Part shown: positions 58,209 through 64,000 of the stretch, piece after piece | Layout: each line of letters begins with the position of its first letter | Position numbering within the stretch: the first letter of the stretch is position 1 | Source of the DNA: Pseudosulfitobacter pseudonitzschiae | Lineage (GTDB): Bacteria > Pseudomonadota > Alphaproteobacteria > Rhodobacterales > Rhodobacteraceae | Direction of reading: 5' to 3' | Assembly (NCBI RefSeq): GCF_002222635.1 | Contig: NZ_CP022415.1 | Coordinates: forward strand, 806,001 to 870,000 | DNA length: 64,000 nucleotides | Notes under the pieces: model-generated | The model's input: only the letters and a program-made list of their open reading frames with translations | Databases searched by the model: none | What the model was told of the DNA's origin: nothing | Translations under genes and position numbers: made by a program

Positions 58209-59101
58209 TGCGGAACACAACCATAATTATCCCCGTTATCGTCGTGCTGTTGGGCGTTCTGCTCAGCTCGGTTTTTATTGTCGACGAGCGTGAAAAGGCG
58301 CTGGTTTTGCAATTTGGCCAGATCAAATCGGTCAAGGAACAACCGGGATTGGCGTTCAAGATTCCGCTGATCCAAGAGGTTGTGCGCTATGACGACCGCA
58401 TTCAGGCGCTGGACACCGTGCCGACCGAGGTGACGCCTTCGGATGACCGCCGACTGGTGGTTGACGCCTTTGCCCGTTACCGGATTTCCGACGTGGTGCA
58501 GTTCCGGCAAGCGGTTGGTGCCAATGGCATGCGCGCCGCAGAAGAACGTCTGCAAGGTATTCTGAACCCGGTGATCCGGGCAGTTCTGGGCGCGAATGGT
58601 GTGACGTCGAACACCATCCTATCGGCGGACCGTGCAGCACTGATGGAACGCATCACAGCACAGGCGCGCCAGCGTGCTCTGCCGCTGGGGCTGGACGTGG
58701 TCGACGTGCGTCTGAAGCGGACAAACCTGCCCGAACAGAACCTTGATGCCACATTTGCACGGATGCGGGCCGAGCGGGAACGCGAAGCAGCGGACGAAAT
58801 CGCGCGCGGTGAAGAAGCCGCCCAGCGGGTGCGTGCGCAAGCCGACCGGACGGTGGTAGAACTGACGTCGGACGCTACACGTCAAGCCGACATCATTCGC
58901 GGTGAAGCCGACGCCGAGCGCAACGCCATCTTTGCAACTGCGTTCGGGGCCGATCCAGAGTTCTTCGAGTTCTACCGTTCGCTGACCGCCTATGAGCGGT
59001 CCCTGAAAGGCAGCAACTCGACGTTGGTTCTGTCGCCGGACAGCGAGTTCTTCAACTACCTGCGTTCCGATCAGGGCGCACGGTCGGCCGAAGGCGAATA
59101 A
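58208..59101 (+). CDS. hflC: Protease modulator HflC
   Basis: A 297-residue SPFH-family partner of HflK. One N-terminal transmembrane helix (TTIIIPVIVVLLGVLLSSVF), then the SPFH domain (VDEREKALVLQFGQIKSVKE, DRRLVVDAFARYRISDVVQF) and a coiled-coil C-terminus (ARMRAEREREAADEIARGEE). Coupled to hflK and followed by a two-base gap to DUF2065. The three genes and DegP are a frequent membrane-protein quality-control neighbourhood. Confidence 0.95.
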   Translation: MRNTTIIIPVIVVLLGVLLSSVFIVDEREKALVLQFGQIKSVKEQPGLAFKIPLIQEVVRYDDRIQALDTVPTEVTPSDDRRLVVDAFARYRISDVVQFRQAVGANGMRAAEERLQGILNPVIRAVLGANGVTSNTILSADRAALMERITAQARQRALPLGLDVVDVRLKRTNLPEQNLDATFARMRAEREREAADEIARGEEAAQRVRAQADRTVVELTSDATRQADIIRGEADAERNAIFATAFGADPEFFEFYRSLTAYERSLKGSNSTLVLSPDSEFFNYLRSDQGARSAEGE

Positions 59102-59102
59102 A

Positions 59103-59300
59103 ATGGCATGGGTCCTGTTGGCCCTTGGACTGGTAATGATGGTGGAGGGGCTGGTCTATGTGCTGGCCCCTTCGCTAATTGAAAGGGTGCTGGAAATGTT
59201 GCGCAGCCTGCCCGAAAGCACACGCCGTCAGGTTGGCCTTCTCGCTTTGGTGAGCGGACTGTTGCTGGTCTGTGTGGCCTATCAACTGGGCCTGAACTGA
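59103..59300 (+). CDS. DUF2065 small membrane protein
   Basis: A 65-residue protein with two hydrophobic helices (MAWVLLALGLVMMVEGLVYV and VGLLALVSGLLLVCVAYQLG) separated by a charged loop. DUF2065 proteins are often encoded next to hflC. It begins two bases after hflC and is likely co-transcribed. Function unknown. Confidence 0.9.
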   Translation: MAWVLLALGLVMMVEGLVYVLAPSLIERVLEMLRSLPESTRRQVGLLALVSGLLLVCVAYQLGLN

Positions 59301-59332
59301 TTGCGGCGCATGCGCGCCATTTGATTTTGTTC

Positions 59333-59349
59333 AAAATTCTGTGAATTTT
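59333..59349. promoter_or_regulatory. Palindrome AAAATTC-TGT-GAATTTT
   Basis: AAAATTC (59333-59339), TGT, GAATTTT (59343-59349) form a perfect 17-bp palindrome in the gap between DUF2065 and degP. Could be an operator for degP or a weak terminator for the hflKC operon; a run of T does not follow, so an operator is somewhat more likely. Confidence 0.4.
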
Positions 59350-59357
59350 AGCTTGTA

Positions 59358-59390
59358 GCCTCCGGCAGGGATATTTGGGGCCAAAAGAAG
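59358..59390. repeat. Roseobacter-type intergenic repeat, copy 3
   Basis: GCCTCCGGCAGGGATATTTG followed by GGGCCAAAAGAAG, aligning with copy 2 (38526-38557) at GGGATATTTG and GCCAAAAGAA. It lies between the hflKC-DUF2065 operon and degP. Confidence 0.6.
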
Positions 59391-59576
59391 TTTTGTGCTA
59401 TGGTCTTGTCTGAGAGGTTGCAGGTTCACAGATGGGTAACGTGGTGTTGACAGGCCGCGATTGATTTCGATCTTTCATGTTGCATGCTTGCAACCCTAGA
59501 TGCACGGTAGTGCGCAGATGCGCAGTAAAGTGTGAAAAGCGGGCTTTTGTCCGCACGGACAGCAGGAGAACGTCGT

Positions 59577-61052
59577 ATGCAGACCAGAGCGGTCGCGGTG
59601 TCGACAACACGCACCCCATTCTTACAACTTCGCGCCATGTGGCTGACAGCCCTGGCGATGGTCCTGGTGCTGGCGCAGGTGATCGCGGCACAGGCAAAAC
59701 CCGAAAGCCTTGCACCTCTGGCCCAGAAAATCAGCCCTTCGGTTGTGAACATCACAACTTCCACCATGGTTGCCGGCAACACAGGGCCGCAGGGCATCGT
59801 GCCCGAAGGTAGCCCGTTCGAAGATTTCTTTCGCGAATTTCAGGATCGTAACGACAATGGCGACCGCTCGCGCCGGTCATCTGCGCTGGGGTCGGGTTTC
59901 GTGATTTCCGAAGACGGCTTTGTGGTGACGAACAACCACGTCATTGAAGGGGCAGACGAGATCAAGGTCGAGTTCTTTAATGGCAAAGAACTGGATGCCA
60001 AAGTGGTTGGGACCGATCCCAACACCGATATCGCCCTGCTGAAGGTCGAGGCCGATGGCCCGCTGCCCTTCGTTCCGTTTGGTGACAGTGATGCGGCGCG
60101 TGTGGGGGACTGGGTGATTGCGATGGGCAACCCGCTGGGTCAGGGCTTTTCGGTATCGGCTGGTATCGTTTCGGCCCGCAACCGCGCGCTGAGCGGCACC
60201 TATGACGACTACATCCAGACCGATGCAGCGATCAACCGCGGCAATTCGGGTGGGCCGCTGTTCAACATGGACGGCGAGGTGATCGGTGTGAACACCGCGA
60301 TTCTGTCGCCTAATGGCGGCTCGATCGGGATCGGCTTTTCGATGGCGTCGAATGTTGTGGGGCGCGTTGTCAAGCAACTGCAAGAATACGGCGAGACCCG
60401 CCGTGGCTGGTTGGGCGTGCGTATTCAGGACGTAACCCCCGATATTGCCGAAGCGATGGGTTTGGAGAAAACCGCCGGTGCGCTAGTGACATCGGTGCCC
60501 GAAGGCCCCGCAATGGAAGCTGGCATGAAAGACGGTGACGTGATCATCAGCTTTGCCGGTGTCGAAGTCACCGATACGCGCGGTCTTGTGCGTCAGGTCG
60601 GCAACAGCCCCGTGGGCGAAGCGGTGCGGGTTGTGGTCTTCCGTGAGGGCAAAACCATCACGCTGAAGGTCACGCTGGGTCGTCGTGAAGACGCCGAAGG
60701 CGCTGTGCCTGCGGTGGCGCAGGGGGGTGATTCTGAAACGGCACCCGAAACCACCAAAGAGGTTCTGGGCCTGACACTGGCACCGTTGACCGACGAGTTG
60801 CGCAGCCAGTTGGGTGTAGACAGCGATTTGGTGGGACTGGCCGTTGGGGCTGTGGACGAAGGGTCGGAAGCCTATGAGAAAGGTCTGCGTGCCGGTGATG
60901 TGATCACCGAGGCCGGTCAGCAAAAGATCGCTTCGATTGCCGATTTCGAAACCCGCGTGGCCGAGGTCAAGGAAGCCGGGCGCAAGTCGTTGCTGCTGCT
61001 GGTGCGCCGTGCGGGTGATCCGCGCTTTGTGGCCCTTGGCATCGCCGACTAA
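59577..61052 (+). CDS. degP: Do-family serine endopeptidase DegP/DegQ-like
   Basis: A 491-residue periplasmic protease-chaperone. N-terminal signal or anchor (MWLTALAMVLVLAQVIAAQA), then the trypsin-like domain with catalytic H121 (VVTNNHVIEG), D151 (NTDIALLKV) and S224 (RGNSGGPLFN). Two PDZ domains follow (GWLGVRIQDVTPDIAEAMGL; LTLAPLTDELRSQLGVDSDL). AGGAGA precedes the ATG at 59577. A candidate -35 TTGACA lies at 59447. Likely stress-regulated together with the hflKC cluster upstream. Confidence 0.94.
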   Translation: MQTRAVAVSTTRTPFLQLRAMWLTALAMVLVLAQVIAAQAKPESLAPLAQKISPSVVNITTSTMVAGNTGPQGIVPEGSPFEDFFREFQDRNDNGDRSRRSSALGSGFVISEDGFVVTNNHVIEGADEIKVEFFNGKELDAKVVGTDPNTDIALLKVEADGPLPFVPFGDSDAARVGDWVIAMGNPLGQGFSVSAGIVSARNRALSGTYDDYIQTDAAINRGNSGGPLFNMDGEVIGVNTAILSPNGGSIGIGFSMASNVVGRVVKQLQEYGETRRGWLGVRIQDVTPDIAEAMGLEKTAGALVTSVPEGPAMEAGMKDGDVIISFAGVEVTDTRGLVRQVGNSPVGEAVRVVVFREGKTITLKVTLGRREDAEGAVPAVAQGGDSETAPETTKEVLGLTLAPLTDELRSQLGVDSDLVGLAVGAVDEGSEAYEKGLRAGDVITEAGQQKIASIADFETRVAEVKEAGRKSLLLLVRRAGDPRFVALGIAD

Positions 61053-61075
61053 GCGACCTGCTGTTACAAGTTTGC

Positions 61076-61106
61076 GAAGGGCCGGGCCATTGTGTCCGGC
61101 CTTTTG
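61076..61106 (+). terminator. Terminator of degP
   Basis: GAAGGGCCGG (61076-61085) pairs with CCGGCCTTTTG (61096-61106) with one bulged G, followed by TT. Located 24 bases after the degP stop and one base before the convergent lipoprotein stop. Confidence 0.6.
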
Positions 61107-61640
61107 TTATTCGGCGGGCTGCCGTTCGACCGCGACCAGCCCCAGTTTTCGGGCGGTTGCGATGGTCAGGATGTCGCTGTCAAAACCGTCGGGTGCCTGA
61201 ATGCGGCGCACGGCGGCGCGGGTGCGCATCGACATCTCGCCGGTGACAGGGCCGCGATAGATTTTGCGCGCTGCCAGTGCCCGTTGCAGGGACGAGATGA
61301 ATTCGGGTGTCAGCTTTGCTGCACAGGGCACTTCGAACCAAGTGTCATTGCGCTCTTGCACGATTTCCTGAATGCTTTCGCGTTGGTAAATGGCAGGTTG
61401 CTGGATCACCCCGTCGCTGGTCACCTGCGCGGGCTTCAGCAATATCTCGCGCTCGACGGTTTCGATGATGGCGGGAGATGTCTTTTTGCCCCAACATGTG
61501 TCCACTGCGGCCCCCTCGGGCCGTTCGGCGGTCAGGCGGATCATGCCCGGCCCCTCTAGCCCGTCCATGCCGGAGGTGGTCACGGGATCGCATGCGCCCA
61601 GCAATAAAATGCCCAGAGCGGCGGTGCGGAAATGGATCAT
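61107..61640 (-). CDS. Lipoprotein with peptidoglycan-binding-like domain
   Basis: A 177-residue lipoprotein: MIHFRTAALGILLLGACDPV gives a lipobox cysteine. The C-terminal ~70 residues (LTPEFISSLQRALAARKIYR, GPVTGEMSMRTRAAVRRIQA) match the PG_binding_1 pattern (three helices with GPVTG and R..I/A). It would anchor near the cell wall. The gene is minus strand, convergent with degP. Confidence 0.75.
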   Translation of the reverse strand: MIHFRTAALGILLLGACDPVTTSGMDGLEGPGMIRLTAERPEGAAVDTCWGKKTSPAIIETVEREILLKPAQVTSDGVIQQPAIYQRESIQEIVQERNDTWFEVPCAAKLTPEFISSLQRALAARKIYRGPVTGEMSMRTRAAVRRIQAPDGFDSDILTIATARKLGLVAVERQPAE

Positions 61641-61840
61641 TGCTCGTGTCCTCGTGCCGGTTCAGGGGCGGCTTTGCGCCATAGGCTACCTGCATCCCAC
61701 AGCGCTGACCAGCCCCGGTCGGGGCGGCGGGCGGCATCGGTTCGCGCCAAAACTGTGTGCCGCACGCAACCACCCCGAGAGGGGGCGCGAAAGGGGCTGG
61801 CGCACCCCAGAGCGGCTGGATAGAAATGCAGGGATTTTGA

Positions 61841-62178
<338 letters not shown>

Positions 62179-62179
<1 letters not shown>

Positions 62180-62573
62180 TGCGATTGGCAGCGCTCTTTT
62201 GGGTGCTGCTGGCGGGCGTCTCGGCGGCAGAGCAGGAGGCCGGGACGCGCCTTGGTGCCTTTACGGCGCCTATCGAGGCACCAACCCATCGTTATGGCCA
62301 CGGCATCATGGGCGATCTGCCTGAATGGGGGCCGTTTGTGCCTGACCGGACCCGCGGCGCAGACGTGCGTCACCTTGCCCCAGAGTGCGGTGTTCAAAGA
62401 TATGGTCCCGCGTCTGGCCGATCTGGATCGTGACGGCACCCCCCGATGTCATCACCGCCAATGCTGACTGGTCACAGATCATGGCCACACAGCTGGTCAA
62501 CAACCGTGCCAAAACGCGCGTATTGAGTCGCTGTTCCGCCGCAGCCCCGCGCGGTACCATTCAGTGTGATTGA
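62179..62573 (+). pseudogene. VCBS/FG-GAP-repeat protein, frameshifted and truncated
   Basis: Begins with an intact signal peptide (MRLAALFWVLLAGVSAAEQE) coupled to the ferredoxin stop. The reading then changes frame twice. Frame 1 gives APIEAPTHRYGHGIMGDLPE up to about 62330. A second frame gives TCVTLPQSAVFKDMVPRLAD and LDRDGTP. A third gives PDVITANADWSQIMATQLVN before the stop at 62573. DLDRDGTPDVI is the core of a VCBS/FG-GAP repeat, so this is a broken member of that exported family, missing its C-terminal part. Sequencing error would need two independent errors. Confidence 0.8.
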
Positions 62574-62602
62574 GCTTCATCTTGCCAGGTAAACTCCGGG
62601 GG

Positions 62603-62631
62603 CGCGTCGCAGACGCGGGGGCAGAGCCCCC
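62603..62631. repeat. Tandem hairpins at the purD-pseudogene boundary
   Basis: CGCGTC-GCA-GACGCG (62603-62617) is followed directly by GGGGGC-AGA-GCCCCC (62617-62631), two perfect small hairpins. They sit just past the purD stop on the minus strand and may act as a factor-dependent terminator or a mobile palindromic unit. Confidence 0.6.
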
Positions 62632-62642
62632 AACAAACCCCG

Positions 62643-63908
62643 TCAGTCCAGCGCCCGCCAGCCGATGTCGCGCCGGCAGAAGCCGCCATTCCAGTCTATC
62701 GCATCGACCATCGCATAGGCGCGATCGCGTGCTTCGGTCAGTGAAGCGCCACGCGCGGTGACGTTCAGAACCCGCCCGCCGCTGGCCACCACGTTGCCAC
62801 CTTCGCGCTTGGTGCCTGCGTGGAAAACTATGTTGCTGCTGTCTTCGGGCAGCGCGTCCAGCCCGCCGATAACAGTGCCTTTTTCATAGGCGTCGGGGTA
62901 GCCTTTGGCGGCCATCACCACAGTGATCGCGTGATCGTCGGCCCAGTTCACCCGCGCGCCCGCCAGACGGCCTTGGGCTGCGGCGTGCATCAGGTCCATC
63001 GCCTGCGCCCCAAGGCGCATCATCAGCACCTGACATTCCGGATCGCCAAAGCGCACATTGTATTCCACCAGACGCGGCACGCCGTTCTTGATCATCAGCC
63101 CGGCGTACAGAACGCCCTGATAGGGCATCCCGCGTTTGGCCATCTCGTCCATGCAAGGCTTGATAATCTGGTCCAGAGCGGTTTGTGCAATCGCATCCGT
63201 CAGCACCGGTGCGGGTGAATAGGCGCCCATGCCGCCGGTGTTGGGGCCGGTGTCGCCTTCGCCGACGCGCTTGTGGTCCTGGGCGGTGCCCATCGGCAGC
63301 ACATCCGTGCCATCGCAAAGCACGAAGAACGAAGCCTCTTCGCCATCCATGAATTCTTCGATCACCACTTCCGCGCCCGCACCACCAAAGGCACCACCGA
63401 ACATATCGTTAATCGCGGCTTCTGCCTCGGCCACGGTTTCGGCGATGATCACACCTTTGCCTGCGGCCAGTCCGTCGGCCTTGACCACGATCGGCGCGCC
63501 TTGCTGCTGCACATAGGCGCGGGCCGATGCCGCATCGGTGAAGTGGCCGTAGGCGGCCGTGTTGGCCCCGCAGGCATCGCAAATCTCTTTGGTAAAGGCT
63601 TTGGACGCTTCCAACTGCGCTGCGGCTGCACTTGGGCCAAAGACCAGTACCCCTGCGTCGCGCAGACGGTCAGCCACTCCTTTGGCCAGTGGCGCTTCGG
63701 GGCCGACAATGACGAAATCAATCGATTCTTCCTCGACCAGTGCCACCACCGCACCACCGTCTTCGATATCCAGTGACGCGCATTCCGCCATAGATTCGAT
63801 GCCCGCATTGCCGGGGGCAACGATCAGTCTGTCACATTTGGGGTTTTGCACCACCGCCCATGCCAGAGCGTGTTCGCGGCCACCACTGCCGAGGATCAGA
63901 ATATTCAT
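62643..63908 (-). CDS. purD: Phosphoribosylamine-glycine ligase
   Basis: Second step of de novo purine synthesis (GAR synthetase). The 421-residue protein starts MNILILGSGGREHALAWAVV, with the ATP-grasp blocks VVKADGLAAGKGVIIAETVA, EEFMDGEEASFFVLCDG and DHKRVGEGDTGPNTGGMGAY in order. It is divergent from the gene beginning at 63986. The ATG at 63908 fits the family start; the frame to 63986 is an over-extension. Confidence 0.96.
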   Translation of the reverse strand: MNILILGSGGREHALAWAVVQNPKCDRLIVAPGNAGIESMAECASLDIEDGGAVVALVEEESIDFVIVGPEAPLAKGVADRLRDAGVLVFGPSAAAAQLEASKAFTKEICDACGANTAAYGHFTDAASARAYVQQQGAPIVVKADGLAAGKGVIIAETVAEAEAAINDMFGGAFGGAGAEVVIEEFMDGEEASFFVLCDGTDVLPMGTAQDHKRVGEGDTGPNTGGMGAYSPAPVLTDAIAQTALDQIIKPCMDEMAKRGMPYQGVLYAGLMIKNGVPRLVEYNVRFGDPECQVLMMRLGAQAMDLMHAAAQGRLAGARVNWADDHAITVVMAAKGYPDAYEKGTVIGGLDALPEDSSNIVFHAGTKREGGNVVASGGRVLNVTARGASLTEARDRAYAMVDAIDWNGGFCRRDIGWRALD

Positions 63909-63985
63909 GGCGCACACTCCTTGGCCTTTGTTGCCCCGCGTTCTAGTCTGCACGCACCCGCCACACAAGCACGCAAGGCACACCA

Positions 63986-64000
63986 ATGGACCTGATCGAC
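63986..64000 (+). CDS. First codons of a gene divergent from purD (possibly xseA)
   Basis: Only ATG GAC CTG ATC GAC is visible before the window ends. In many Rhodobacterales the gene divergent from purD is xseA (exodeoxyribonuclease VII large subunit), and MDLID would fit, but five codons cannot establish it. Promoters for both genes must lie in 63909-63985. Confidence 0.3.

Overview
The window looks like chromosomal DNA of a marine Rhodobacterales bacterium (Roseobacter group, Alphaproteobacteria). The reasons are the high G+C and strong third-position G/C bias, a class I polyhydroxybutyrate (PHB) locus with a PhaR regulator, ThyX thymidylate synthase, an LdtR-like MarR regulator, SdhE, HflK/HflC-DUF2065-DegP, and Rhodobacterales-typical families such as DUF1194, DUF2842 and DUF6524. 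I do not assign a species. No rRNA, tRNA, IS element, prophage or CRISPR array was seen.

Layout. 1-4.6 kb: the end of a LacI-type regulator, a conserved gene with an abnormal 5' end, a visibly AT-richer two-gene island, aspartate aminotransferase, an XRE regulator with SdhE, and an LdtR-like regulator. 4.6-9 kb (minus strand): two tandem secreted DUF1194 proteins, a glyoxalase I, then a surface lipoprotein with its Slam-type outer-membrane translocator. 9-12.4 kb: thyX with a translationally coupled GIY-YIG gene of different base composition, a 700-bp gene-free GC-rich tract full of hairpins, a cold-shock protein and an ArsC/Spx-like protein. 12.4-15 kb: a bufferin (copper-binding RiPP) cluster, bufA-bufB-bufC-doxX. 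15-22 kb: thrS, an MFS exporter, two alpha/beta hydrolases coupled to a VOC protein and an M15-like protein, and a further alpha/beta-hydrolase homologue whose nucleophile serine is replaced by glycine. 22-24 kb: a Tat-exported peptide-type ABC binding protein.

24-29 kb is the PHB locus: phaZ diverges from phaC-phaP-phaR, with TGC-rich palindromes that look like PhaR operators before phaC, phaP and phaR. 29-38.3 kb (minus strand) holds a DegT-type aminotransferase and a long candidate polyamine/amino-acid operon: an ABC transporter followed by two glutamine-synthetase-like ligases, a class I amidotransferase and a PuuB-like oxidase. This matches the gamma-glutamyl-putrescine route, and a repeated TTTGATCAAA-containing motif lies upstream of two of the genes. 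38.5-42 kb: rlmJ, DUF1330, a secreted unknown protein, two TerB proteins and a PhnD-fold protein without a signal peptide. 42-48.5 kb: pyrG, secG, a cobalt-type nitrile hydratase operon, purA and small genes. 48.5-54.5 kb: a 702-residue extremely acidic protein, thiamine pyrophosphokinase, a DMT transporter, L-serine dehydratase and a GST. 54.7-61 kb: rpiA-gor and hflK-hflC-DUF2065-degP. 61-64 kb: a lipoprotein, a [2Fe-2S] ferredoxin, a frameshifted VCBS-repeat pseudogene, purD, and the first codons of a divergent gene.

Best candidates for uncommon biology are the Slam/lipoprotein pair, the bufferin cluster, the two AT-rich accessory insertions, the structured gene-free tract at 10975-11677, the acidic 702-aa protein, and the shared operator-like motif in the putrescine-type operon. 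All product calls rest on reading motifs and domain order by eye; no searches were run.
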